A stretch of 64,000 bases of DNA from Pagrus major. Taxonomy: Eukaryota; Chordata; Actinopteri; Spariformes; Sparidae. The notes under the pieces were generated by a model that was given only the letters and a program-made list of their open reading frames with translations, searched no databases and was not told the DNA's origin. The stretch is from the NCBI RefSeq assembly GCF_040436345.1, contig NC_133218.1, positions 25,222,710 through 25,286,709 of the forward strand, read 5' to 3'. A program made the translations under genes and the position numbers. Below are positions 37,218 to 55,400 of the stretch, piece after piece (the stretch's first letter is position 1; every line of letters begins with the position of its first letter).

Positions 37218-38600
37218 AATTTTGTGTCTGTGGGTGTTTGTTTTTTTTCTGAATGTTACTCTCTAAAGCAGGTCAACAATGATCAGGGTTCCCACAGCCA
37301 TGAAACTCCAGGAAAAGTTATGAAATTACAGATTTTTTCCCAGGTCTGGGAATGGATTGAATGTGTTGGAAAAGTTTTGAATACAGCTGTTGACAAGCTC
37401 ATGAAAGAAACACATGCTGTTTATCTGCTTACAACTACATCATCGTGTTATAAACCGTTTCTTAACTGCCTACGCTATATACTTTTACATGTTAATAGTC
37501 CAGGCTCATTTTGGTATATTCACTTTTTTTTTCAGCACAAATTCAGCTATAAATCTGACTTCTCATTTTGTCAATTTAACAGAGTGTAAAGCTGCCAGGA
37601 ACCTAGAACTTGTTTTAGAAAAAAGCCTCAAAAAGTAAGAAACGAAATTGTAACGCAGTCTATTTACACGTGAAGTGTTTTTCCCCCCCAATTCATATTT
37701 TATTCATTGAACGTCTCCCCTATTTATGGCTGTAAATCATCGAAAATAATAAAAAACTCAGTTTTAAAACGTTTTTATGCTATGCAGACAGATGTGTGTG
37801 AAAGCCTCACAGCTGCACTTTCAACAGGTTTTCCAGCTTGGCCCTACATGATATAAAGTTGTTGTTTTTATTATATAAATCATGTTCACCATGACTGAAG
37901 GCTTACATGACTGAAATGTTTGTCTGATTATCAAAAGTCTGCTGTGGACTATGTGTTGACAAATAGGCAAATCATATTCATTGCTTCATTGTTGCTGCTA
38001 CAATGTTGTAGGTCACAGCACCACTGGAGGCTAGAGCCTGGCCTTTTAAAAATACTTAGATAAAGGAATAGAAATCCTGCTTATTTTTCGTGCATGATTT
38101 TTTACTTTTTTCTTTATTTTATTTGTTTGTTAATGTGTTTATTTTATGTTATAATTTTTTTCTCAATTGAATGTTAATTGAATGTTTATTATTATTATTT
38201 GTATAATTATTATTATCATCATTATTTTTATATTACAATTATTATTATTATCACGTTTATGGTTGATCTTTTTTTAATTTGTGTTTATTTATATGCATAT
38301 GTATATTTTTCCCTTTCCTTTGTTTCAAACTGTTCTAACGCACAAATGGAAATGTTTATATATTCTATATATTGATTTGTAAAGTTAATCTTTACAAAAA
38401 AAGAGAGTGCAGACATTTTGAATATAGGTTTATGTATTCCTTTGGGATCTACTTATATAAGAAACATTTTATATTTATACATATACATATATTTTAAATA
38501 AATCCTTGTATTTCATTTAAATGTGGTTATGTCATAGCTACACAACAAAGCACTGCCTTGACTAACAATGTAAGATGATCCCACTGAGACTCGTTTTGAT
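37218..38600. other. Intergenic stretch between znf280d and mns1
   Basis: AT-rich; ATT-type microsatellite runs at about 38187-38252. No coding evidence. Confidence 0.6.
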
Positions 38601-38663
38601 TTTCCCGGACCTGACGTCATTGTCAAGGCTCATTTCTATTGGTCGAGTGACCGGACACGCGGC

Positions 38664-38677
38664 GTTCCCAGGACAAC
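38664..38677. promoter_or_regulatory. mns1: Imperfect RFX X-box in the mns1 promoter
   Basis: GTTCCCAGGACAAC matches GTTGCCATGGCAAC at 11 of 14 positions, 171-184 bases upstream of the mns1 ATG, in a locally GC-rich stretch. RFX factors are known activators of cilia genes; use of this site is inferred. Confidence 0.4.
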
Positions 38678-38847
38678 GAAACGCCAAACAATTGAGTACA
38701 CTTAGCTACTCCTCAGGTTAACTACTGCGAGTTGGTCATTCATGGCGACTTTTCTCCTAAATATATTTCAAGTTAATTAATTATAACTTGTTTAAGAACT
38801 CGACAGTTAAGTCAAAAAGGCGGGAATCGACGAAAAGCACAGCAAAC

Positions 38848-41800
38848 ATGGTAAACCCTCCGAAACCGGAGTCAGAGTTAACGTTAGCTTGACTGATAAT
38901 AGCTAAGTAACCACACCGTAAACACTGCACCTCATCGACTCTTCACTGTTTTCTCATGTGTCTGTTTTGCCGGTACAGAGTCGCAACTGGGAGAGGTTAA
39001 TGTCTCAGCGCCAGAGTCAGGAGCAGCACAGACAGCAGGAGGCCCGGCGGGTGGACAGAGAGAGGCAGCAGCAGGCCAGTCTGCGGAACGAGGAGAGCTT
39101 TGAGAACAGGAGATACCTGCGACAGGTGCAGCAGGAGCTCAAGGAGAGGCAGATGGAGAGCGCTCTGCTGAAGGTAGGCTTCACTGTTGTACAGGTAATG
39201 TTAGACCGATAACAAGGTGCCACTCTCAGATCTGTTTTGTTCAAAGTTCTTGGCACCAAACCAAAGCTGTACCCATTATTAGCTCATTGTACATGTAAAA
39301 GCCCACCTTTGAAAACAAGAGTTGAAAATTAGCAACAGCTATAATCTCTGTACAGGACATCACTTACATTCTCTGTATTGGAACTATGTTAAACTGCATC
39401 GTCCTTATTAAATACAATGAAATACAAATGAATCATCATCAGCAGCAGCAGCTAACCCAATATGATGACTTAGCTGCCATGTCCTCAAAACAACAGATGG
39501 AGTAATTATCAAATAACTGTTTTGTATTTAAATTTAACATTAACAGCAGTTAGACTAATGCACTATACACTGCTACAGTGAAGCAGTACGTTTATAACCT
39601 GCAAAGACAAACCACCCTATTTGTTTTCTTTCCGAAATGAATTCGATATTTTATTTATTTTATCTACTTTTAGTTCAATGTTAATGATTTATTGTATGTT
39701 GTCCTTGTTTTCTCTTTTTCTTGAGTTGGTGTTGTTATTTACTTGCTCATATGCTGGAACTATGAAATTACTGTCTGATAGTCAGACTGAACTACCCTTT
39801 TGTTTTGCTAAAAGAAGTAATACAAAAAATCACCTATGTGGATAGAGATTGAGATGTCTGAATCAGACATTCAATATTTTTTCTTAACACAAGATTTTGT
39901 GGAAGAGCAATACTATTTTTCAATAATCATTTCTGAGTTTATTGGTAATCAGCATTTAATCAGCTAAGGTCCAAACTTTGAAAAGCATTGCTTTGTACAA
40001 CACTATGCTGTATCATCAAGGTATTGCCTGTGACTTACCAACACTCAGATGTAGATAATCATAATTGTTTTTCCTTGTAGGCAGAAGAGGAGAGAATTAA
40101 CAGAGAAAAGCAACTTGAACAAGAGGAGAGAATGGCTCAAGAGTTGGCCCGCATCAACTATGAGACGCAGAGAGAAGAGAAAATGAGGCAGTATATTAAA
40201 GAGAACAGGTACGCACACTCACTACATTACCATGACTGAATGTTTATTCTGGGTCAGTATACAAATGCAACATGTTTTGCTTTTGTCAAATTTCTCTGCT
40301 GCGTTCCCTTAATCACAAATGTTACAATTTAAATGTCTATTTAAATACTTTTCAGCATGGAGCTTCGAGAGTTGGAGGCAAAGCTGAAGTCTGCATATGT
40401 GAATAAGGAAAGAGCTGCACAGATTGCTGAGCAGGAAGCTATGAGGTTTGAGACAATGGTGAGCACTCTTCTTTGCATACGAGCCACCAGGCAGACATCC
40501 AGTGTTATTAAATATAGAAATAAATACTTAGAATTACGCTTACATCAATGTAGGAAAAAAAGGTACTTATTCCCTCTAATATGGAGCTCTGTAACTTCAT
40601 GAGACTTTAATTTGAAGTGGCAATTAACAGGCTATAAACTGTGTATGTGTTTTCTCTGAGGTTAGCGTGAGGAGGCAGACTTTGCTCGCACAATGAGGAG
40701 CGAACATGAGCGAACAACCATCGAGCAGCAGAAGCTGCAGCGGAAACGCCTCGAGGAGCAGGTGCAGTTTCAGAGAGAGCTGGAGAAGCAGCTCGTGGAG
40801 AGAGAGCGCAAGAGACAAGAGGCATACGAGGAGTTCCTGAAAGAGAAGCTCATGGTTGATGAGATTGTCAGGAAGATTTACGAGGAGGATCAAATGTGAG
40901 TCACAATGCATACAAGAATATTTTTCTCGCTTCAAGTAACAGTCAAGATATTAGTGTGAGCAAAAGCGTGACTTGAATTCAGTGGATTTAAATTCAGCTG
41001 AGTACTCCTGGTCCACTGTGAGTCTGCATGTGAAATAAAGTGTCTACTAGCAACCATCTCCTCCACAGAAAACGTGGTAGAATAATGGTTTTATTGAAAA
41101 ATGATGTTGTTTTCTTGAAGGGAGAGACAACTAAAACTGGAGAAGGTCAGAGCAACTCAGCAGCACATTGAAGAATTCAAGAGACAGCAGGCCGAGTGGA
41201 GAGGCATGGAGCAAGAACAGATGGAGGCTGAGAACAGACGCATCATGGAGTTTGCGAGCCATCAGCAGCACATGGAGGAGACCAGAATGGCTAAGATCAG
41301 AGAGAAAGAAGAAGCAAAGGAGCAACTTCATAAAATAGTTGAGACAACTTTTTTTTTAAAAATGCTCATACTTCTATCTGTTCATTCAATGACACAAGTC
41401 TGTACTGGCATCAGAAATGACTCCTCTTTGTTCTCCTCTAGCTGTCTGAGAAGATTGAAGAGGATCGGCAGCAGCGTGAAGAGATGGAGCGAGTCCGTGA
41501 GGAACTTTACTTAGAAGAACAAGAAGAGGCTAACAGGCAGAGAGATATTGTAAGTAATAAATATCACTTTTTAAACATCCATGCTCAGCAGTTCTGACCA
41601 TAATAAAGTAATCACACAGTAATGACAAAAAGCACAGCCAAAAAATATTTTATGTATTGTATATTCGGGCTGCAAGTTGCAATTATTGATTAATTTGTCA
41701 ATCATTTCTGGTGATTAATCGTTTGGTCTATAAAAATGAAGAATCACCATTACAAGTATGAAGGTAACAGCTTCAATCTGCTTGTTTCATTCAAAATAGA

Positions 41801-43044
41801 TAATTGATAAAATAATTGATTAACAATCATGTAAGACAAATTTGTAAGACAAATCTTTTGAAGAGCTGCTACTAGGAGTGTTTGGCATTTTTGCTCGATA
41901 AATGACAGATTCATAGTCAACTAATCTGTTGTAATAATACCAAGGCTCACTTTTATTATTTTTTTATTGACACATTCTGTAGAGCAGCCATTCCTAAACT
42001 TAAGAATGATGCAACCCAATTTGAAATCGGAAAATCTTCTGGGGCACACCCACACTCAGAGTTTACTCAGTCCTGACTGTATCACTGTCCGGCAACAAAT
42101 GACATTAAAGCACACCCTCTCATGTAATAATGCTTAATTAACTCAAAGGACTTTGGTCTTCTCTAGTCATCGGCTCAATCAGTTTTGTGGCCTCAGTGAA
42201 CAGCAGCCCCTGAGACAGGAGACAAACACAGAGTCCTGTGTGCTCTGGAGCACCTGAATTATCTTAATAGTTTTCAAAACTTTCATCCAACAGGAAGAGA
42301 TGGAGAAGAAGATCCGACAGAGACTGATGATGCAGCGGACTTGCCAAGAGCAGATGGCTTTCAAAGAGATGCGGAGGCAGGCAGAGAAAGAAGAAGAGGA
42401 GGCCTTCAGGAAAATGATGATGGCTAAGTTCGCAGAGGACGATCGGATAGAACAGATGAATGCCCAGAAACGACGCATGAAGCAACTCGAGCACAAACGC
42501 GAGGTGGAGAAACTGTTAGAGGAAAGAAGACAGCAGCGTGAGGCTGACATGGTACAAACCACTCTCTCTGTGTGCAGAATTACATCCAGAATAAAGTGGT
42601 GCTGGTGTAGTTTTATTGTCATTAGTTAAAATACTTGCACTACACTCTTTGAATGTAATGTCAGTCTTAAATGACCTACTCTGATAATGCATTGATGTCT
42701 TTTCAAGGAACTGGAGGCCAAAGAAAGAGCGATTGAAAAGGAGAGGGAGGTGCTGCATAGACGGATAGTTGAAGAAGAGAGGCAGCGACTTCTTAAAAGT
42801 CACGCAACTAAACTCCTTGGATACCTTCCAAAGGTAAGAGGCAGTGAATAAATCATGAATCATTTTACACAGGTTCATTTCTTCTGTACAACAAACATGT
42901 ATACTGTATGACCATGAGCGTATCTGTTCTCAGGGCTTACTTCGTGAAGATGACCTGGAGCACTTTGATGAAGACTTCAGAAAAAACTTTAAATCACGTC
43001 AGGCAGATATGTTCTCTGAAGACGGCTGGGAGGGAGATGATTAG
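38848..43044 (+). CDS. mns1: Meiosis-specific nuclear structural protein 1, complete (10 exons, 492 aa)
   Basis: MNS1 is a coiled-coil protein needed for motile cilia and sperm flagella, where it lies inside axonemal doublet microtubules; it was first described from meiotic nuclei. Exons: 38848-38850 (the ATG alone), 38979-39173, 40081-40208, 40356-40458, 40666-40895, 41121-41337, 41442-41549, 42294-42551, 42708-42833 and 42934-43044. All junctions keep frame and total 1479 bases; human MNS1 is about 495 aa. Almost the whole protein is Glu/Arg/Lys/Gln-rich heptad coiled coil. Conserved blocks include MELRELEAKLKSAY, NKERAAQIAE, IVRKIYEEDQ, KFAEDDRIEQMNAQK and LLGYLPKG. The start codon alone forms coding exon 1, with GTAAAC following immediately; the next in-frame Met is residue 9. 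Confidence 0.95.
41665..41945 (-). repeat. Degraded copy of the GGGCTGCAA repeat in an mns1 intron
   Basis: CGGGCTGCAAGTTGCAATTA, TTGATTAATTTGTCAATCAT and GATTAATCGTTTGGTCTAT resemble, inverted, the ends of the repeat at 30967-31243. Confidence 0.45.
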
Positions 43045-43074
43045 ATTTGTTTCCCCCTGAAGTTGCACACTGTG

Positions 43075-43088
43075 CCACTAGATGGCAG
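43075..43088 (+). promoter_or_regulatory. CTCF core motif between convergent mns1 and tex9
   Basis: CCACTAGATGGCAG fits the CTCF core CCASYAGRKGGCRS at all 14 positions. It lies 31 bases past the mns1 stop and about 250 bases from the tex9 stop. Confidence 0.55.
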
Positions 43089-43336
43089 CGTTAGGTGAAA
43101 GTGAAATAAGTTGCAGTTTTTATTGAGTTCTTCATTTTGTAGTTTTCATGATAGCACTTATTTGACATTCAGTAACAACACAATGATTTAAAGACATCTT
43201 TTTATTAGAAGTGTGCTGACAGGATCTTGATTAAAATCATTCAAGAAAAGATCTGTGGTGGCTAAATGTGATAATAATTAATCAAAGTACACATAGAAAT
43301 ATCTTTAAAAATGTATCAAGGCACGTTCAATCAACT

Positions 43337-43341
43337 TTTAT

Positions 43342-43342
<1 letters not shown>
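43337..43342 (-). terminator. tex9: Polyadenylation signal, tex9, overlapping the stop codon
   Basis: On the minus strand AATAAA begins with the last A of the tex9 TAA stop, implying a very short 3' UTR if used. The whole mns1-tex9 gap is under 300 bases. Confidence 0.5.
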
Positions 43343-48473
<5,131 letters not shown>

Positions 48474-48499
48474 TGTCACACAGAGACGATGTGCCTGTG

Positions 48500-48512
48500 G
48501 TTGCTTAGCAAC
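48500..48512. promoter_or_regulatory. tex9: Perfect palindromic RFX X-box at tex9
   Basis: GTTGCTTAGCAAC is a perfect inverted repeat (GTTGC/GCAAC around TTA), the canonical RFX-dimer X-box layout. It lies 27 bases upstream of the tex9 start codon. Confidence 0.75.
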
Positions 48513-48580
48513 TACTCGTTCACTGCGCACACTGTACGGTGGCCCTTCATGGACATTTTTCCAGATAGTGTGCTTTAGTG

Positions 48581-48716
48581 CAACTACTACTACTGCTACT
48601 ACTAATGCTACTGCTACTACTACTGATACTACTGATACTACTACTACTGCTACTGCTGCTAATACTGCTAATACTGCTACTGCTACTACTACTACTACTA
48701 CTGCTGCTGCTAATTA
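48581..48716. repeat. (ACT/GCT)n trinucleotide microsatellite
   Basis: A degenerate array of ACT, GCT and AAT triplets lies between tex9 and rfx7; the open frame across it is only repeat translation. Confidence 0.95.
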
Positions 48717-48821
48717 TTTAATGTTTATATCTATAGGAACAAATATTCAGCATAAACTAATTCCATACATCACAGTATTTATAGCTTATGAGCTAATCTG
48801 CAATGCCCATCCCTAAGAGGC

Positions 48822-48836
48822 TTATCATTATTATTA

Positions 48837-48869
<33 letters not shown>
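48822..48869. repeat. (TTA)n microsatellite
   Basis: About 15 TTA units with one interruption, in the tex9-rfx7 interval. Confidence 0.95.
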
Positions 48870-48870
<1 letters not shown>

Positions 48871-49032
48871 ATTTTGAATTATAATAAAATATAAATAACA
48901 GAAAATAATGTGCTTGGATAACATTTATATTTGTCATATAAAATGATGTCCATACTGATAGTAACCTGATAGTAACGTGTTCCGTAGTAACGTCTTCTGC
49001 CTACATGTTGTTTTTAATACTGGAGGTCTTGG

Positions 49033-49044
49033 TGCGCATGCGCG
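49033..49044. promoter_or_regulatory. rfx7: NRF1-type motif in the rfx7 promoter
   Basis: TGCGCATGCGCG matches the NRF1 consensus in the GC-rich stretch (about 49020-49560) that precedes and includes rfx7 exon 1. Confidence 0.55.
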
Positions 49045-49432
49045 TGCCCAACAGCTACTACTCACCCTGCACATGCAGAGACATCCCATAACGTGAGGGG
49101 CACAGCACACCGGAGGGACTAGCTAGTTGTCTTCCAGCTGTCCGTTTACTGTGTACACCTGCTCTTATTTATATCCATGCATCACCTAGAGTTTGACAGC
49201 GACACGTAGTTGTGCTGCACAGCCTCTTTAATTCACCAAGTGTGCGGACCTGAAGCGAGCGATGTCGGAGGAGGACAGGGTGGCAACAACAACAACAACA
49301 GGGCGCGCTGCTGTCCCGTTAGCATCGCGACGTCCACCGGTCCATGTTGCTTAACTCTGCCGGGCAGAGCACACCCGACCACGCCTCCTGTCCAGTCCAG
49401 TCCTGTCCAGAGCCGTCCCGAGGCCCAGCGTG

Positions 49433-52400
49433 ATGGCCGAGGAGGACCCCCAGCAGCAGCCGGACCGCGGGGCGAGGACCCTGCCCGGCCTGCTCCCCGG
49501 GCTGCAGGGAGCTGAGGCCAGTGCTCTGCAGCTCAGGATCAAGAACTCCATCTGGTGAGGAGCTGTCTGTCCACATACTGCTGAGCATGGGTTGGTGCTG
49601 TTGGGGGAAATGACTGAGCCTTTTCACCCACTAAAAGTAGCAATACCATAGTGTAAAAATACTTAATTACAGGTAAAAGTAGACAAGTATTATCAGTAAA
49701 ATGTACTTATATGAAAAGTAAACAGTCCTGGTTGAGCCCTTGTGATATTAGCAATATATACTGTTATTATTATGTTATTACTGATGTATTAATGTCTAGG
49801 TACCATACTGTTATAGTTGCTGGAGTTGGAACCAGTTTCACCTATATGCTGCTGGGAAGTTTAGTCATTGCATCATATTTTACAAGATGATTATATGTTT
49901 TATATGTAAAATAGTAATCTGCTAAAGTAAATTTAGCTGTCAAATAAATGTTGTGGAGTAAAAACTACAATATTTCCCCTTGGAGTAAATTGGGAGAAAA
50001 GTATAAAGTGGCAGAAGAGTCAAATACTCTTATTAGTGAAGTAAGTGAAGCACAGTACTTGAGTAAATGTACTGAGTCTCCTCTCACCACTGTGTTACAT
50101 CAGCAAAAGAAGCACCACCATAATGTTAGCACATCACTGCATACAAAATGTCACTAAAGTGAAAGTTCAGATGTATATTAGCAAAGTATGCATGAGTTAT
50201 TAAAAGTAAAATTCCTCATTATGCATTGTATGTTATATTATCACACAGTATTTAGTTAAATTGGATGTTTATTCATGATTTGCAAGCAGCATTTTAATGT
50301 TTGAGCTGCTCAAGAACTTTTTATACTGACAAGTGACTTTTATCTGTAACAGTGGTTCATATTTTATAAGCTGATTATACAGTATGTTTATATGTAAAAT
50401 ATGAATCTGTAGTAAGAAGTAGAGTAATACTAGTAATTAGTATAATAAGGATATAAAGATATAGGTCAGATAAATGTAAGTGGAAATGCAGTAGAGTAAT
50501 AGTAGCATTAAGTTGAAGTCCTCACCAACAACAACCTCAAAGTTGTACTAAAGTACAATACTGGAGTAAATGTATTAAGTCACATTCCACCACTGTCAGT
50601 AGTTATGAATATGTAGTTTCAGAGCATCAACACTTGATTTAATGATGAAGAACTGGCTGACTCTGTGGGAATGTAAACGTTTTGTTAACATGCACACAGA
50701 AAATTTTTGTGTGTAAATGTACAGTTCAGTCTGACTATCTGTTGTTCAGCTTTAGGGGAGGACTATAGTGGTGAAGCACATGGTCAGACGTGTCAGCCTT
50801 CTTAAAACTGAACTGTATTTTTAATATATGTCGGAGTAGCTGTCTGTTTGGGCTGGTTGTTAATGCTGACGAAACTAAACTAAAAAGACTGTCTTATGAT
50901 CAAAATCTGTTGATCAGGAGTCAGAGTACACTTGTTCGCACATTGTTTTAGGGTCAGCCTCAGCATGCTGGAGTGGATTTACTCATGTACAGTACAATGT
51001 TGATGTATTTGTATGCAGCTTGTCTCAGTCTGATCCTTCTTTACTCCTTTTTACTGCACATCTCCCCAGAAAATGTTGTTTCGATTAACTACACAGCATA
51101 TATTTGACAGCAATAGTCATATTCTGATCATCTTATAAAATATGCTAATACGTAAGCAGTTGAAAATGCTACTTACACATTAATGTATCAGTAAGTACAC
51201 TGTGTTATTGTTGTGTAAGGTAATCTAAATCTTACTGGGTCATTCTTCTTGCATAGTTCTGAGCAAGAAAATCATTTGAATGCAGGACTTGTAGTTATAT
51301 TTGGAAGAAAAGTAGATTTTTGAGTCTCACCCCCAACTCGTCAAATGCTGACGCTTTGGGATTGTAGTTCTGTTTGGCCGCCGTCCCAAAGCATCAGCAT
51401 TTGATGATCTTACAAATAGGACCTTTAAGTAAAACTCAAACCTACCTCACCGTCTCTTGCTTGTTTACTGATTGGTGAAAGGCATTCTCGCAGTAGCAAT
51501 CTATATTCTGTCTGTCCGTCTGTCTGACTGTATTTTTACTCAGTTATGTCTCCGCTCCCTATTTTCATCATCAAAACACTAACGGCATGCTGAAACCAAC
51601 AGCTACAGTATATACTGTATGTCCTGCTGCAGTGGGTGAATTTAACTTGACATCACTCAGTTTCATTATGCAGAAAACTCATAAAATGTTGAATGCTTAA
51701 CTCTTGCAGCACTAATGTAATGTAATCACCAAGATGTGTTTTTGAAAACTGCTCACACGTACCAGACATGAGTATGACCTTTATTTAAATTATTCAAATG
51801 ATTTTCACACTACTTTAATTAAAGGTGCTCCCTCAACTCTGACGGCTTTGCCCAGTTTTAGGCTACAAATAACTATTTCCAAAAAATAAGCCAGACAGAA
51901 TCACAAGACTGTGAGTGGCTGTGGAGTATAAAATTACAGTTTGAAAGAAGCAGGACTGAAGCCTGTGGGATTTCACAGAACAAAATCAAAAACACTGAAT
52001 CAAAACCTAATGTGTGAGTGAAAAAACAATCACAGAATCAATACATAGAGTGTGTAAAGAGGGTTAAAATTGCTTGGACAAGAAAAAATAGCTATTTTCT
52101 TAACAATTGATACGAGTGTATGCTGTCTGTGGATGTGGTTATTTAAGGCCGTGTTCTGACTGGAAATACCCTTTTATTTCTGAGTGTGAAGGAAAATAAC
52201 ATGTCGAAAGGCTGAACTACAAGAAAGCACAACAGTTCAGAGTTTAAATGTCTGCAGGAAAAAAAACTCAACAGAAACATGTCACTCTGCTGAGGTCAAT
52301 AACGTGCTGGGATATTGAATGTTTGTCTCTAAATCATTCACCTTAAAGAGGATTAGAGCATAAATATTGACCTTCTGCTGCTGAGTGGCTCATGGTAGAA

Positions 52401-55400
52401 GGAGACCATCTTGCAAGTTCAGCAATATTGTCTGTAACTACACCGCCACTGTGTCTTCATTTGGAGTAATAGTCTTAAGTGTTACTGGGCTTCTGGTTTG
52501 TACTTAAGCCACCCAATCGGAGGCTGACTTACACCTGGATATCATACGTAATGTGATTTGAAGGATCTCTTGTATCAGTTCTTTAGTCCTTTTTCTAATC
52601 TAGGTCTCAGGTGTCATTCAGTCTAGCTGCCAAATCTGCCTCACAAACAGCTTAATGGCGGCCTTTCAGCGCAGACAATATCCTTGGCCACCCAGTAACA
52701 GTGAATTAAAGTGAACTGTTCTCGTCGTGGCTTAAAGCGTCCGCTGATTCTGACCTGCCCAGAGTCTTTAAATGAGACTTACCTTCTGCCTCGCAGTAAA
52801 CAACAACCTGGCCTGTCTGCAGATTAGGAGTTAGACATGGAGATGTTGTTCGTGTAGCTGGTTTGACTCTGATGATTCGTTTGTTGTTATCATTATAGAG
52901 GGGTGGTGCTGTGGTAGTGGTTCTCAGAGATTATATTTTCATCATTCCATTTCAATACTTTCACTTTCAGCAGTCCACATTTAATATACTACTCTGCTCA
53001 TTCGTCAAATTGTGCCCCTTAACAAGCGGTTGATTCCTTAAAATGTGGTTATCAAACACATTAGAGTAGGCAAAGACACGTTCATAATGGAGGCAGGATA
53101 TTGGATATGGTGTACAAAATGACATGAATCTGCCATTTTCGACTTGTCAATCACTAGGAAGCCATGCCTCTAAAAAAACATACCCTGCTTTTTTTTAAAA
53201 AAGCAAGTTGTATTAAAGAAGACTTATATCTAGCTATTGAGATCATAAACTTATTAGGAAACTGCATACTGAGGTAATAAATCAAGTGAGAAGTAGGGTA
53301 ATTTTCTTATAAGCTTACATAGAATCAGACTTTTTTTGCAACCAGTCAAGTCACCCCCTGGTGGCCACAAGAAAGAACAAAGGTTTCAGGCACTGAAGTA
53401 TACCAAGTATTATACCTTGTATTATACAGACAATGGGCAGGTTGTAGTAAGATTTCTGTTGCATGGCACCTAGTGGCACCTTGTGTCACAAGGTTTATGT
53501 CTGTCAACAATGTTAGCACTTTGTTTAGGTGGTCGTCTCGTCAGTTTACTGTGGAAGTGAGACGGAAAAGCCTACATGAGAAAATTGAAGTTTCAGGGAA
53601 AATGGATCAACTCTTACTTCAGCTGACCTCAGGGGACAGATAAAGTGGTCTGCCTCAAACAGAAATTTAATGTTAAACGCCATCATGAGACTAATCACAA
53701 ATTCTACGACAAGTTCGTGGGTTTTCCTCGCTCTCTAAATTGGCACTCAGTCATCAAAACTTGAACCAGAACTCCTGGTATAGAGCTTTAAGCATAAATT
53801 AATTTGCTGTGCATATTTTGACTGAACTCTGCATGTTTACAGAATCTACAGTTTGAGGATGACTATATAATGTGTGTCAGAGAATCACAATAAAACAATT
53901 GGTAACACTAGTTTTTTTCCTTTCTTAAAATATGTTTACATAATGGCTAAAAACCCCACGAGCAAAGGGTGAAATATCCCATTTGTATCACATTCTTCCT
54001 ACAACATTAAAGTGTAGTAGATTTCTGGAGTGACTGTATATAATTCACTGTCTTTCTGTCAGACACAATGTTACCACAGTGTCTGTCTCTGTCTCTCTCT
54101 TTTTACATATGACAACATGTGTTCCTGGTGGTGGGATACATGACCTGAGAGATGCTGAAGGGAGGGTCGTCTCATACCAAACATACCTCTGCTTTATAAA
54201 TAAATACACTTTAGACACAAGCACTCATCATGTTACAGCAGCTTCATACTAATTTATTCTATCTCTCTATTTTGCAGCAAATCTGTTCAATCAAAAGTGG
54301 AAAACATTCTGGTGAGTATTCTTAATGTCTTTTTCACCTATAAATTGTGCTTTTAATGAAACATTTTTATTTAACTATTATCTGTGAAAGTATTGTTTGT
54401 GATTTATTTTTTTGTTCTAGCATGTAGAGCTGAAACACTAGTGTTTCCTGATGGTTTGATTTCCTTCCGTGCATAATTAAAAAAAGAAAAAAGTAAATCT
54501 GTTTGCAGCAGCATTTTAGATCAACCTATAGAGGGCGCATCTGAGACCAGACAACTGTACTGAACTACTGGCTGATTGGACTGGCTCAATTATGACTGTA
54601 TTTTGATTTTTTAGCTATGAAAGTTTTAGATTTGTAAAACTATCCCTGAGCCTGTAGACATAATTTTTTTTTACAGCGGATATCAGCATAATGTAAAATC
54701 TGTGGGATGGAGCGGTGTATTCGGGCACAAGAGATGCTGATGTGCAGCGGGCCGCAGTGAGCCGCTATTAATGTTGGCAACAAAGGATTAACCTTTGAGC
54801 AGCCTCATGAACAGGTCAAATACGCTATTGTCTGTGGTAGCCAGGATGCAGCTGGATGTTTTTGTATTTTGACCATCATTCTCTGCAAGAAAGCAAATAA
54901 TGCTGCATTCACGTGCTCCTCGGATGCGCCCACTTCCCAACTTGGGAAGTCGTTTTTCCAACCTTAGTGTGTTTAAGTGCGTCAAGTTGGAATGTGAGAG
55001 CAATATAGATGTCAAGAAGAAGTTGTTTTGCATATCGCTTCGATCGTTTAAGCTGACAGTTACAACCTAAAATTCCATATAACGGATGACATGTGAGCCA
55101 AAACTTGATCTGCAGTACATGACCTTGATAAACATTTCTTACCACCAACCCAATGTTTACTTTCGTCCGCCATGTTTCAGCATCATATGACGTCAACTCA
55201 GCAACTGGTGTACCATAATTCTCTCCGACTTTCCGAGTCTAGAAGTAGTTGTTGTTCCAAATTGAGGGGGCATTCACATGAATTTTTCATGTCCAAAAAA
55301 AAGTTTTTCCAAATATTCCAACGCCACATGAACACACAAAAAGGATATCCCAAAATGTTTAACTATTCCTTTAAATTTCATTATTAAATAATGAAGTTGT

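Noticed and set aside
42179-42878. Long minus-strand open frames opposite mns1 exons
   Set aside because: They are complements of Glu/Lys/Arg-rich coiled-coil exons, which naturally give open antisense frames.
48568-48816. Thr/Ala-rich open frame
   Set aside because: It is translation of an ACT/GCT microsatellite.
49210-49627. Open frames on both strands over rfx7 exon 1
   Set aside because: GC-rich shadows of the promoter and first exon; the rfx7 frame from 49433 matches the known N-terminus.
54520-54540. CTCF-like CCTATAGAGGGCGC
   Set aside because: Two mismatches to the core and no boundary context; reported only as background.
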